DNA of 37,801 nt from Deltaproteobacteria bacterium (lineage in GTDB: Bacteria > Desulfobacterota > Desulfarculia > Adiutricales > Adiutricaceae). Numbering within the stretch: the stretch's first letter is position 1; every line of letters begins with the position of its first letter. This document shows positions 25,861 through 35,431 of this stretch, piece by piece. Below the pieces are notes generated by a model. That model was given only the letters and a program-made list of their open reading frames with translations, was not told the DNA's origin and did not search any database. Both the position numbers and the translations under genes were made by a program. The stretch spans positions 1 to 37,801 of the forward strand of contig JAISFS010000164.1 in assembly GCA_031263485.1 (NCBI GenBank), written 5' to 3'.

Positions 25861-26790
25861 AGGCTAATCAAAACTAATGAAGATAAATTAAGTCAAACAA
25901 TGTCTGATGAAATACAATTCAGTCAAATGGAGTCTAATCCAATCCGATAAAGCTTGATACAAATAAATAAATTTAAATTAAATCTAACCCAGGCCTATAA
26001 AGTTAAATTTAGGCATATAAAGACAAATCCAGATTGATAAAGTTTAATTAAATCTGAACATATCATATTAAATCAATTGCGAATAAATAGAATTATATAT
26101 AGAAATATTATAATTAATAGAGCACCATCGCAAATAATAGAACTAAATTAAATCTAATATATCCTAATACAATTAAACAAAACCTATGCAGCCCCGTAAA
26201 GCAAAATTCAAACTAATAGAGCATAATTCAACCTGATAGAATATTATTTAATCCGATAGAGCAAGAATCAGACAAATAGAGCAATAATCAGACAAATAGA
26301 GCAATAATCAGATAACTAGAGTAATAATCAGACAACTAGAGCAATAATCAGATAACTAGAGCAAGAATCAGACTAATAGAACAAGAATCAGAGCTATAGA
26401 GCAAGAGTTAGTCAAATAGAGCAAAAATCATTCCAATAGAGCACGATTACATCCAATAGAGCACGAACTAGACCCATAGAGCAAGAGTTAGTCTAATAGA
26501 GCACGATTACATCCAATAGATCATGAATAGGTCCAATAGAGCACAAATCAATCCAATAGAGCACGATAACGTCCAATAGAGTATGGAACAGTCTAATGAA
26601 GCATGATTAAATCTAATAGAGCGATATTAAGGTCAATAGAATCTGATTTAGGCCGTCAAAGCTGTACATAGCCCATAAAGTTACATTGAGACTGATAGAG
26701 TTAAATTCAGCACAATAAAGTCTAAATAATATTGAACAAAGTCTAATTCAGCTAAATAAAGACTAATTCATCCTGATTCATTCCAATTCA
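25861..26790. repeat. AT-rich tandem array of degenerate 20-bp units
   Basis: Units with consensus close to ATAGAGCAAGAATCAGACAA recur every 20 bases, in unbroken register from about 26220 to 26640 (ATAGAGCA, ATAGAGCACGA and the like) and more diverged on both sides. About 45 units fit. Twenty is not a multiple of three and all frames are closed, so it is not coding. The plus strand is strongly A-rich. It occupies the gap between the srfB-like and coiled-coil/srfC genes. Confidence 0.85.
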
Positions 26791-27195
26791 TGTCACAAAT
26801 TCCATTCTATCTTATAAAACCTGATAATTCTAATCTTTTAAATTCAAAACGATTAGAATTTATTATATTAAATATTTCGAATTCATTTTACTTATTGCTA
26901 TTACATCCTGACTTTCCCAATTCCATCCAGTTTCTCGGAATTCATTCTAATCCTTTCATATTCCTGTCTATTTACCCAAATCTATCCTATTAATTCCCAT
27001 CGCTTTCAATTGCACCTAATGCAAACTAAATTCTCCAAATTCCATCTAATTCATTCAGATTCCTCCTGATTCATTAGAGTTCCCCGATTCCTTCCCTCTT
27101 CCGGGTTCACCGATCCGACCGGGTTCTCCGCTTATTTCGCCTCCGCAGATCATTCCGTAAGGCGCTCCCGCCCCGCCCGTCCGTCGGCACCCGGG
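26791..27195. other. AT-rich flank of the 20-bp array
   Basis: Loose 10-base rhythm of ATTC/AATTC words (CCTGATTCAT, TCCAATTCAT, ATTCAGATTCC) fading into GC-rich DNA near 27100. No gene or terminator is seen behind the srfB stop. Confidence 0.5.
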
Positions 27196-30100
27196 TCAGA
27201 TGCGCGTCAGGTCACCAGTGTCCAGCCAGTAGCCGGAATCGTTTCTGAGGGTCTGGAGGCGCACCACCACCGTGCCCGGCGGGAGGTCGTTGTTCAGCTT
27301 GTCGGTCACCTGGACCACCCTGAGCGTGCCTTCGGTGCGGATGAGAGTGCGGGCGGCCTGGTTGCGGGGGCGATCTTCCGGGTCCTCGGCCTCGGCCATG
27401 TCGAACTGGAGGGTGACGTTGTACGGGAGTCGGCCCACCGAGGCCTCCTGGGCGTCGGAGTCGCGGAACTCCATGCTGTAGAGCCGGGTGGTGGTCCAGC
27501 GGTCGCAGGAGAGCTGCCGGAAGCCAACGGCCGTGTTGGCCGTGAACTGCACGGTACGCTCCTTGGAAATCTCCTTGCCGGTATGCACGTCCAGGTTGGT
27601 GAACCAGACGTTCTGGTCGCCCCGGTCGAGCTTGCCCTTGGCGTCCAGCATGCCCATATATCGATTGATGGGTTGCGGGAGGAAGTTGTCGGTGTCTATC
27701 GTGATGCCGTTCAACGCCCTCTCGGCGAGCGAGCAGATGATGGCCCCCACCACCACGCTCGTCTTGGGGTCCTCGATGCGGCCGTGGGTCACGAATGGGT
27801 ACTCGGAGTCCACGCGGTACTTGTGCATGTGCACGATGCGGTCGACGGGCAGGAAGTTCCTCTCGTAGGGGGCCCGCATCACGGCGGGCCAGCGGCTGGG
27901 CCGGCCGGTCAGGATGAGGGCGTCGCAGTCGTAGTAGCGGATGATCTCGCCCATGTCGACCAGGATCTGCTCCACGACGAAGCCCACGTTGCGGTCCACC
28001 TGCCTGAGGTCAATCTTGAAGGTGAAGTCCAGAAGTGAGAAGCCGAACCAGCCGCCCTCGGCCACGGCGGTCTCGACGTACTTCAAAATGTTGGCCAGCC
28101 GCTCGGGTGCCCTGCCTTCGGGGGGCAGGCCCAGGCACTCGCGGACGCTTATCTCCCGAGGCCCCATCTCGCCCGACTGCCCGCAGTCCTCGTAGAGCTT
28201 GAGGATCCTGAGCGCGATCGGGACCGCCACGTGGGCCACGAACTGGCTCCGGAGCTGCTTTTGCTGCCTGCCGGACTCCTGGACGCCCATCGTCACGGAG
28301 TCGGCGAAGAGGTTGTTTATCAGATCCTTCGCGTCCCTCACCCTGTTGGCCTCGCAGGCGGAGACGAGCGCGCGCATGAACTCGCAGACGATTATCTCGC
28401 GCATGATGTCGTCGCCGGCCACGTTGAAGCCGTCCCGGAAGTCCTGGAAGGGCAGCAAGTGCGGGGTCGCGACCCCGGGGTTCTGGATGGTGTAGGTGAT
28501 GATGGACAGATCGGTCGTGCCTCCGCCCATGTCTATGGAGGCCACGCGCAGGCTGTCGCCCTCCTCGTCCGGGGGCCTGCCCGGAAGCCCCTTGCGCTTC
28601 TGCCCGAGGAGCCGGAAGAGCTCGGAGGCGTTGTTGTGGAACTTCTTGTTGATCTCGTTGTAGAGCCAGACCATCTGGGTGCAGGTGGCCTCGTACCACT
28701 CGCAGCGGACCGTGGGCGAGGCGCGGAAGTCGTCCGTCCCGGGCCTGGAGTAGCAGTCCTTCCACCAGCCCATGCTCACCCAGACCGCCTCGACCGCCAG
28801 CCGCGCCCAGGTCTTGAAGATGTTCTGCTCGGCCAGGGGCATCGCCGTGGGCACGGTGAGGATTATCTGCTTGAGCCTCCTGGCCCTGTTGGGGTTCTCG
28901 CGAGTGTCGCGGACGCCGGGGGCGTTGATGCAGCTGAGTGCCTGGGAGACAAGCTCGGCTATGAGGAACATCATCAGGGAGCTCCGGCTGTAGAGCCCCC
29001 TGAAGGCCCCTATCGTGTCGCCGCGCTCCAGGTACTGCTGGATGGCCTGGGGGAGCATGATCTTCCTCAGGTCTGGCCGGTCCTCCCGCGCGGGGTCCTT
29101 GAAGACGGTCAGCGGGATGCCCGCGGAGTTGATGTTCAGGACGAAGGCCCCGTAGTTAACTGCGGGGTGCTCCTGGCCGCGGTTGTGGTAGTCGCAGGAG
29201 TTGTTGAAGTACCATTGGAGGAGCCGCTTGCGGGTGTCCCATAGGTAGCGCTTGGGGCTGGACATGCCCGTGGGCCCCAGCTCCTCCTTGGCCGCCGCCG
29301 AGAGCCTAGCGGCCTCCGCGCCCACCCTCACGGTGGAGGGCCAGCGGAAGGAGAGCTTGTGGCCCCGGCTGTCCTTGGCGAAGCTCCAGTCCTGCGGCCC
29401 GAACCACGGCTCCATGAACTCCACCGAGGTGTCCAGGGGCTCGGAATAGGTCCTGGAGGGCTCGGTCAGGTCGCGGATCTGCAGGGGGTAGCAGTCGGTG
29501 AGCCGCGTCTGGCCCATGGGCGCCGTCTCGACTATGACGCCCGTGATGCGGGAGTTGCCGACGTCTATCACCAGGGTCGTGTCCGTGGGCTTCTCGGATC
29601 CGGGGTTTATGACGCGCACGGGCGGGCCCATGGCCCCGGACAGGTGGATGCCCTCGAGGAGCGTCTCGTAGAGCGCCAGGTACTCCGTGCGCGGGGCCCG
29701 GCCGTCGTCGTCCAGGGCGTACTCCGGGAAGTACTCCGTCATCTGGCTCATCCGCTTGAGGTTCGCGGTCCCCTTCTTCCGCCGCGCGTCCCAGATCTCG
29801 CGGATGCCCTTCTTCACCCACTCGAGGCCGTCCACGAACCACGCGTTGTCCTTCTCGTGCCAGGCCAGGCTGAACGAGGAGGCCCCCTCCACGTCCTTGG
29901 GGGAGAGCGCGTGGTAGGCGGCCGACAGCCCGCCCGTGCCGTCCCGGTCGCCCTTGGGCTGCTCCACCTGCGGGTCGAAGACCAGCGTGAGCTTCCACAG
30001 GAGCCCGCCCTCCTCGGCGGGCGCCGTGACCCATGCCCGGCACCAGTCCGTGGGCCCGAATGAGAAAAGGGGCGTCTGGTCGAGGTTCACGCTCTGGTGC

Positions 30101-30408
30101 GCGAATATCGGGAAGGGGATCCACTGGCCCGCGAAGACCTTGAAGGCCGTCTGGTACTCGCAGGTGTAGTGGAGCGGCAGGATGTTGGCTGGGTTCGTCC
30201 GCTCCCGGAAGTCCCCAGTCGCGTCGGGCATCGCCTCCAGGGGCGCCAGGACCGTCCGCCTTCCCTGGACGTCGGGCATCTTCACGTGGAATGGCTTCTT
30301 CGCAGCCGCTATCGTGTGCTTGCCCAGGGGCTTGCCCAGGTCCACTTCGTAGTCGATGAACTGCAGCGCGGCACCGGGGATGATGGTATAGACGGTCTGG
30401 TTGTTCAT
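27196..30408 (-). CDS. srfB: SrfB-like HSP70/actin-fold ATPase
   Basis: 1070 residues, matching the virulence-protein SrfB family (PF07520). The actin/HSP70 nucleotide motifs are visible: phosphate-1 LVIDVGNSRITG at about 279-290, phosphate-2 ASIDMGGGTTDLSI near 622-635, and an adenosine-type motif LILTGRPSRWP near 828. The first 270 residues form a family-specific N-terminal region. There is no signal or membrane segment, so it is cytoplasmic. MNNQTVYTIIP at 30408 is chosen as start because GAGG lies just upstream and the family-like region begins there. The frame stays open to 30792 through a 57-bp repeat, so an extension cannot be excluded. With the SrfC-like GTPase it gives the locus two NTPases. 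Confidence 0.85.
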   Translation of the reverse strand: MNNQTVYTIIPGAALQFIDYEVDLGKPLGKHTIAAAKKPFHVKMPDVQGRRTVLAPLEAMPDATGDFRERTNPANILPLHYTCEYQTAFKVFAGQWIPFPIFAHQSVNLDQTPLFSFGPTDWCRAWVTAPAEEGGLLWKLTLVFDPQVEQPKGDRDGTGGLSAAYHALSPKDVEGASSFSLAWHEKDNAWFVDGLEWVKKGIREIWDARRKKGTANLKRMSQMTEYFPEYALDDDGRAPRTEYLALYETLLEGIHLSGAMGPPVRVINPGSEKPTDTTLVIDVGNSRITGVIVETAPMGQTRLTDCYPLQIRDLTEPSRTYSEPLDTSVEFMEPWFGPQDWSFAKDSRGHKLSFRWPSTVRVGAEAARLSAAAKEELGPTGMSSPKRYLWDTRKRLLQWYFNNSCDYHNRGQEHPAVNYGAFVLNINSAGIPLTVFKDPAREDRPDLRKIMLPQAIQQYLERGDTIGAFRGLYSRSSLMMFLIAELVSQALSCINAPGVRDTRENPNRARRLKQIILTVPTAMPLAEQNIFKTWARLAVEAVWVSMGWWKDCYSRPGTDDFRASPTVRCEWYEATCTQMVWLYNEINKKFHNNASELFRLLGQKRKGLPGRPPDEEGDSLRVASIDMGGGTTDLSIITYTIQNPGVATPHLLPFQDFRDGFNVAGDDIMREIIVCEFMRALVSACEANRVRDAKDLINNLFADSVTMGVQESGRQQKQLRSQFVAHVAVPIALRILKLYEDCGQSGEMGPREISVRECLGLPPEGRAPERLANILKYVETAVAEGGWFGFSLLDFTFKIDLRQVDRNVGFVVEQILVDMGEIIRYYDCDALILTGRPSRWPAVMRAPYERNFLPVDRIVHMHKYRVDSEYPFVTHGRIEDPKTSVVVGAIICSLAERALNGITIDTDNFLPQPINRYMGMLDAKGKLDRGDQNVWFTNLDVHTGKEISKERTVQFTANTAVGFRQLSCDRWTTTRLYSMEFRDSDAQEASVGRLPYNVTLQFDMAEAEDPEDRPRNQAARTLIRTEGTLRVVQVTDKLNNDLPPGTVVVRLQTLRNDSGYWLDTGDLTRI

Positions 30409-30489
30409 GAGCGCCTCGTGAGTCTTCGTCTTGGGTGCCTGCGCGGGCTTCATCCGGCGGGGGCTTTGTGCCTCGGGGCGGACCTTAGG

Positions 30490-30690
30490 GCCCGGCAACG
30501 GCCTTGCATCCCGGGCTGGCTCCCCGTCCAACGGGGCCTGGCTTCCCGGCAACTGCCTTCCGTCCCCGGGCCGGCTCCCCGTCCGACGGGCGCCTCGCTT
30601 CACGGCATGGGCCTTCCGTCCCCGGGCAGGCTTCCCGTCACGCAGGGACTTCGCTTCCCGGAATCGGCCTTCCGTCCAGGCGCGCCTGAA
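30490..30690. repeat. 57-bp tandem repeat ahead of srfB
   Basis: CCGTCCCCGGG or close variants recur about every 56-57 bases (near 30514, 30570, 30626) with CTTCCCG and CTTCCGTCC words between. The unit is 19 codons long and stays open in the srfB frame, giving Gly/Arg/Pro-rich residues if translated. Confidence 0.6.
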
Positions 30691-31438
30691 GGCCAGCGGA
30701 GCCTGAAGCAACGCCGACGGCTCCCGCTGCCCTGTGTCCTGCGAGCATGCGTTTCGGGGGAACCTAATCCTTTCGGGTCCTGAGCCGGACAATCACGGGA
30801 GCGGCATGAACGATGCCGCATGGCCGCCGCGAACATGCGGCACCGCAGGACGATGACGCGCGACCGGCATGGCTTCGGGACCATGCGGGTCGGATGTCGC
30901 GGAAACCGCTTGGGACTGTCCATGTCGTCCAGAGGTGTCGCACGACCGATGCGCCCTGGCGTTCCGCAGAACCGTATGCCGCTTGAGCCGATCGCGGGCA
31001 CGTAAACGACCTGAATTCCTGGAAAGGGATACGGCCTGACGCGAACAATGGGAACACCGTCCCCCGGAGGCCGCGATGAGGATCCTGCGGCCTCCGGGGG
31101 TTGTCGACACGACGGATCTCGTTTTCGGGAATCCCGGACGGGTCAGGATGCTCGGGAGAGCGCCCGTCCGGCAATGGATAAATTAAGGCGGACAGCGGCT
31201 TATGTCAAGTCGCAATGGCCCGCGGGCGGTATCTGCGGCGAGGTTTCAGGACAGGCCTTGCGGATGGGAGGCTTAAAGCTTCCGAGGGCCATGCCGCTCG
31301 CGAGGCGTGACGATATTCGGGGTCATCGGGTCATCGGCCTCGAAGCCTGCGCCTCCCGTGCCCCGCGTTCTCACGGGTACCCGCAACGGACTCGGGCGTT
31401 CCCGGCGGGCATCGGCTAAGGCTGGCATCTGCCATGCC
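30691..31438. other. GC-rich gap upstream of srfB
   Basis: An imperfect dyad with GGATCC and CCTCCGGGG words lies at 31060-31105. No gene is recognised. The open frames here overlap each other on both strands and look like GC-driven shadows. Confidence 0.35.
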
Positions 31439-33280
31439 TTACGGCTCAGAGTCCCCCGCGACTCCGACCCTCCGGAAGACCGCGACTGCCGCCGTCCTGC
31501 CCTCCTCCTGGAGCATGCAATCCACTGGCTCGCCTTCCCTGCCGGGGAAGCACCCCAGGACCCGGGGCGGGTAGACGCGACCGGGGTCGCCATGGCACGT
31601 CGTCCCGCCGAAGCCGGTGATGATGACGAGGATCCCCCCGCTGCGCAGCGAGGCTTCCGCCCTGGCGGTGCATGGGGGAAGCGGGGTCCCGTCCGCCGTC
31701 CGGTCGCGGATGACCACTTCCGCCTTGCCGTCGGCATCGAACGTGTACTCGTAGACAGGCGGGAAGCCTACGCCCAGGGCCTCGGCATCCACGGAGGAAA
31801 CCCATTTCCCTTCCAGGAAGGACATGCTGTCGCCGGGCCTGCGCCCGGCCAGGCGCGGGGGGGCGCCGGGGGCCGCGCCGGCGGGCGGGGCGGGGGCCGC
31901 CCGGGCCCGGGGATCCACGTAGCTCTCGCCCCTGATAAACCTGAAGGACGCCCTGAGATCCGCCCTGCCCTCCCTCGTGATCGTGCAGAGGACCTCCGGG
32001 GGAGGCCACCCGCCGTTCCCCTCAGGTGCGGAAGAGACGGGGCCGCAGGACACGGAGAGCGGCACCAGCCCCCTGGTCGGGGCCCTGCGGCAGAAGGTGG
32101 CGCCGCCGGTTCTCGTGACCTCGAGCCCGGCTTCCCCGCGCGAGGCTTTGGCGGGCGAGGCGCAGGCGTCCACGGGCCCGCCCTCCATGTCCTTCTCGTC
32201 CGCCGACAGGTACGCCTCGCCGGAGGCGTCGAAGCAGAAGCCGTAGACCACGCCGTCCGGAGGTCGATCCAGAAGCGTCCTCAGGCCGGTGGCCCAGCAG
32301 CCCGGCTGGGGGAATCCGCCGGAGAGAGCCGCCTCGGTCCCTGCGGAACCCCGCGATCGCGCGATAAGTATCGTACCCGCAACAAGGGCGGCGGCCAGGA
32401 TGAGCAGAAGAGCGATGTAGAGGGGGGCAAGACCCCTGCTGAAGACCGGAGGCTGGGGGACAGGGCCCGGAGGCTGGGGACCAAGGCCAGGAGGCAGGGG
32501 GACAGGGGCCGGAGGCTGGGGGCCAAGGCCCGGAGGCTGGGGGCCAAGGCCCGGAGGCCAGACACCCGGAGGCGGCAAGGCGCCGGGAGGAGGGAACGCC
32601 GGCTCAGGGACGGCCGGTCCCTTCACCAAGCTCACCGGCAACGGGACCCTGACGTCCTTTCTGAGATCGACCGTGCCCGGCGGGAAGAGCGGCGGGTAGT
32701 CCGACCTGATCCCTCCGTCGATCGGGTCCCGTCTCCCGGAGTGGGTCACTGCCAGGCTGTCCGGGAAGGCAGGGACCGATCTCATGGGATCCAGAGGCCC
32801 CTTGCCCAAGGGCACCGGCGCCTGCGAGTGGCCCGGCGGCCCGGGCGCGGGGCCATGCACGGGAGCCTGCGCCGCCGCAGACGAGGACCGTCGCGCCCCG
32901 TCGGCGTCCTCAGGCGGGAGGACCTGGCGGCTCGCCAGCACCTCCGGGAGCGAGGATCTTCGGCCCTTGATTTGGAAGATGTACCAGGAGTCCTCCAGGA
33001 CGTCCGCCACCTCCGGCGGGAGCTTCAGGGTGAGGAGGGAGGGATCCTCGGGGCCCAGCGTCACCCGGTGGAAGATCTCCAGCGTCCCCCATCTCCTGAA
33101 GGAGGAGGGATTCTGAAGGTAGCGCCGGGCGTACATCTCCCGAACCGAGACGAGGCAACTCGCCTCGTCCGGGGCGAACGGCCAGGGCAGGGGCTCGGGG
33201 GCCTCCCCCGCCAGCGATACTCTCAGGACGGCCCAGCCCTGGCCGGATTCCGGGCTGTCGGACAGCTCGCCTGTCAGCAT
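31439..33280 (-). CDS. LEND-domain protein 4, single-pass membrane protein with two GCW-type domains
   Basis: 613 residues. A diverged LEND domain occupies 1-125 (MLTGELSDSPESGQGWAVL, LVSVREMYARRYLQNPSS, RRWGTLEIFHRV, LKLPPEV). A Pro-rich region includes repeats of PPGLGPQ at about 240-275. One membrane segment lies at about 285-308 (LYIALLLILAAALVAGTILI). Two related C-terminal domains follow: the first begins QPGCWATGLR near 326 with VVYGFCFDASGEAYL, and the second begins FLEGKWVSSVDAE near 485 with YEYTFDADGKAEV. The second lacks the Cys of GCW. Topology is cytoplasmic LEND and periplasmic C-terminus. This is the closest neighbour of the Srf genes among the LEND proteins. The ribosome site at 33280 is weak. 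Confidence 0.8.
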   Translation of the reverse strand: MLTGELSDSPESGQGWAVLRVSLAGEAPEPLPWPFAPDEASCLVSVREMYARRYLQNPSSFRRWGTLEIFHRVTLGPEDPSLLTLKLPPEVADVLEDSWYIFQIKGRRSSLPEVLASRQVLPPEDADGARRSSSAAAQAPVHGPAPGPPGHSQAPVPLGKGPLDPMRSVPAFPDSLAVTHSGRRDPIDGGIRSDYPPLFPPGTVDLRKDVRVPLPVSLVKGPAVPEPAFPPPGALPPPGVWPPGLGPQPPGLGPQPPAPVPLPPGLGPQPPGPVPQPPVFSRGLAPLYIALLLILAAALVAGTILIARSRGSAGTEAALSGGFPQPGCWATGLRTLLDRPPDGVVYGFCFDASGEAYLSADEKDMEGGPVDACASPAKASRGEAGLEVTRTGGATFCRRAPTRGLVPLSVSCGPVSSAPEGNGGWPPPEVLCTITREGRADLRASFRFIRGESYVDPRARAAPAPPAGAAPGAPPRLAGRRPGDSMSFLEGKWVSSVDAEALGVGFPPVYEYTFDADGKAEVVIRDRTADGTPLPPCTARAEASLRSGGILVIITGFGGTTCHGDPGRVYPPRVLGCFPGREGEPVDCMLQEEGRTAAVAVFRRVGVAGDSEP

Positions 33281-33446
33281 AGGGGAATCTTCGGCGAACT
33301 CGGAAAAAACCGAGCGCCATGTTGGAGGGAACCCGAGGTCCGGGCTTCGAGACCCTCATGGGCGAGAGGGCAACCTGGCGGACGCCGAAGGGCCTCGGAT
33401 GGCCCGGAAGGCAGGAAAAGCCAGCCGGAGAAAGGAGGCCGGATCC

Positions 33447-33750
33447 GATGCCGGGACAGGCCTCGTCTGGATGGCGGGAAAATCGGCGCCGATGCCTGGG
33501 TGCGCACCGGAAAGTCCGTGACGTAGGGATAGGCCGATGCCGGAAGGCTTAGGACGGAGAACCAAGGGCATGCCGGGGCAGGCAACGGGAGGCGAAGGAC
33601 GAAGCATCAGGGGCATGCCGCGGCAGACGATGAAAGCGAGAGACGGAGGATCAGGGCCTATGCCGCGGCAGGTGACGAAAAGCGAAGGACGGAGGAACGG
33701 GGCCTATGCCGTTGCAGGCAAAGGAAACCTCAGGTCAGGGAAAATCATGC
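33447..33750. repeat. 45-bp tandem repeat ahead of LEND gene 4
   Basis: Units beginning GATGCC, CATGCC or TATGCC start at 33447, 33491, 33536, 33569, 33613, 33659 and 33705, mostly 44-46 bases apart. Best unit core: ATGCCGCGGCAG, then GAAGGACGGAGGA. An 84-codon frame crosses it but is repeat-driven. Confidence 0.75.
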
Positions 33751-33964
33751 GCGATGCCGCCGGAGGTCCAGGCAAAGGAAGGCCGGAATGACGGGACGGG
33801 CATCTGGCAGGACATCGGCAAAGGCAAGAAGGTCGGGGCAATCATCTGAGAGGAACGGCAAGAGAAACGGTAACGGCTCGCCAGAGACCTACTGTAGCCT
33901 CATGCGGCGAAGCGCGGACGGGACGCCGGCCCCGAACGCCTCACAGGGCAGGAAGGAAACCTTC

Positions 33965-34171
33965 GGGCTCGCCCGCCTCCGTAAGGGACACGGACGGAAG
34001 GCCTTCGGACTCGACCTGCTACGGAAGGGTTGCGGACGGGGGGTTCTCGGGCTCGCCCTCCTCCGAAGGTCGGGGACGGAGGGTTCTCGGGCTCGCCCTC
34101 CTCCGAAGGTCGCGGACGGAGGGGCCTCGGGCTTGACCTCACTCCGGAGGGGGCGCGGAGGGAGGGCCTTC
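33965..34171. repeat. 40-43-bp tandem repeat at the 3' end of the bitopic gene
   Basis: Five units beginning GGGCTCG or GGACTCG, of 40 to 43 bases. Two adjacent units (about 34048-34127) are nearly identical. The last unit overlaps the final codons of the bitopic protein gene, so repeat growth may have altered its C-terminus. Confidence 0.75.
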
Positions 34172-34801
34172 GAGACCGTCTGCGGGAACCGCGTCAGGCA
34201 AGTCCCGGTCCCCGGAGTGGTCCTGGCCCTCGCATGAGGCATACGTCTCAGGCACTTCGGTTGACGCATCGGCAGGCGTACCGGATGGCTCCTGGATAGC
34301 GGCACCGTCCGTTCTTTCAGTGCCTGCCATGACGTCCCGGATGCCCCCGGGCGAGATGGCTTGCCGGATAGGGCCGCCCGATGCGGTAACGGCTCCCGCC
34401 ACTTCCGGGACTTCCGGGACTTCCCTGCCGGGAACGGGCGGCTGCGCCGCACTCCCGACCGGCGGCGGCACCGTCCCTACCGATTGCGTCTGGGATATCT
34501 GGGGATAGACGAAAAAGCGCCATGCCCCCAACCCGAGCAAGAGCGCCGCCAGAAGCGCAATCAGGGCAATTGCCGCCGGCGGCAGGCCACGACCGGACCG
34601 GTTCGGTCCGGAAAGCCCGGAAGAACCGGTCGCGCCGGAATATCCGTCGGGCACGGAGGACGCCTCGGCACCGCCCTCGCCTGCCGGTCCGCAGGCCACG
34701 TGGGCGTCAGGTTTCCCGGAAGGCTCCATCGCTTCGGGTTTATCCGGCTTCCCGGAAGGGTCACGTTTTCCGGGGGTTCCAGAGCTACTGAACAGCGACA
34801 T
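34139..34801 (-). CDS. Bitopic Pro/Gly-rich membrane protein
   Basis: 220 residues, family not recognised. A polar N-terminal 70 residues contains PSGKPD repeats (cytoplasmic by charge, RSGRG before the membrane). One membrane segment lies at about 75-98 (AAIALIALLAALLLGLGAW), then YPQISQTQSVGTVPPP and a Pro/Ser-rich periplasmic tail ending PPSAPPPE. It has the same overall layout as the membrane LEND proteins but without the LEND domain. A promoter lies about 110 bases upstream. It is located between SrfA-like and LEND protein 4, so probably part of the same apparatus (inference). Confidence 0.7.
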   Translation of the reverse strand: MSLFSSSGTPGKRDPSGKPDKPEAMEPSGKPDAHVACGPAGEGGAEASSVPDGYSGATGSSGLSGPNRSGRGLPPAAIALIALLAALLLGLGAWRFFVYPQISQTQSVGTVPPPVGSAAQPPVPGREVPEVPEVAGAVTASGGPIRQAISPGGIRDVMAGTERTDGAAIQEPSGTPADASTEVPETYASCEGQDHSGDRDLPDAVPADGLEGPPSAPPPE

Positions 34802-34911
34802 GTGGCATAACCTAGCCGTGACTAAGGATTAGGAGACCGCAGGAACGGCGGCGGCTTCCAAGGGAAAGCTCCTTGGGTCCCGGAACGGCGGTCGAGGTTT
34901 TCGTGACACTT

Positions 34912-34940
34912 TATATACCATAATACGCTATTTTTTTCAG
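34912..34940 (-). promoter_or_regulatory. Promoter of the bitopic gene
   Basis: On the minus strand CTGAAA, a 17-base spacer, then TATATA preceded by TGG (extended -10), inside an isolated AT-rich patch of otherwise GC-rich DNA. Confidence 0.5.
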
Positions 34941-35431
34941 TACCCTGCATCTTCGCGTAAACGGGATTTTCCCGTAACCGTCGAAACCGGAACGGCAACG
35001 CCTGTCGTGCCTTCAGCGCCGAGACGTTTCCTCGCAGTCGCGAAACCTGCCAAGGCTCCAGCCGAGCATGAAGGATCATGGCCTGGAGGAGCCTTTCCGG
35101 AGAGCCCGGCGAGTTGGACGGGAAGGTGCCCGACAGAACGACAGAGGCAGGGAGAAGTCAGCCTGTATCGCCCCAGGCCGCCATGAATCGGCGTGACGGA
35201 GCCCAGGAGGCTCGGGGCCGATCAAGGTGCCGCCCCCGGACGCCCTGCCCAGAACACGGCCCCCCCGGAGGCCCTGTCCCGATCAGGGCACCGCCATCGG
35301 AGGCACGGGGCCAATCACGGCGGTGCCCCCGGTGGGTGCCTCCGGTGGCACCGGCCCGATCACGGAGCCGCCCGCAGCAGATGCCTTGGCGTCAGGGGAA
35401 GGCGAGGAAGACATCTCTCGACCGACAGGGG
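34941..35431. repeat. GC-rich gap with imperfect repeats
   Basis: Words such as CCCGATCA(G/C)GG and GGTGCC/GGCACC recur between about 35225 and 35390 at 33-44-base spacing. Dyads GGCACC...GGTGCC could fold. No gene is recognised; open frames here are GC shadows. Confidence 0.5.

Noticed and set aside
25861..26790. CRISPR array
   Set aside because: Units of 20 bases are contiguous and degenerate, with no constant repeat separated by unique spacers and no cas genes nearby.
33537..33791. 84-residue basic protein
   Set aside because: It is the translation of the 45-bp repeat, with no ribosome site and no non-repeat sequence.
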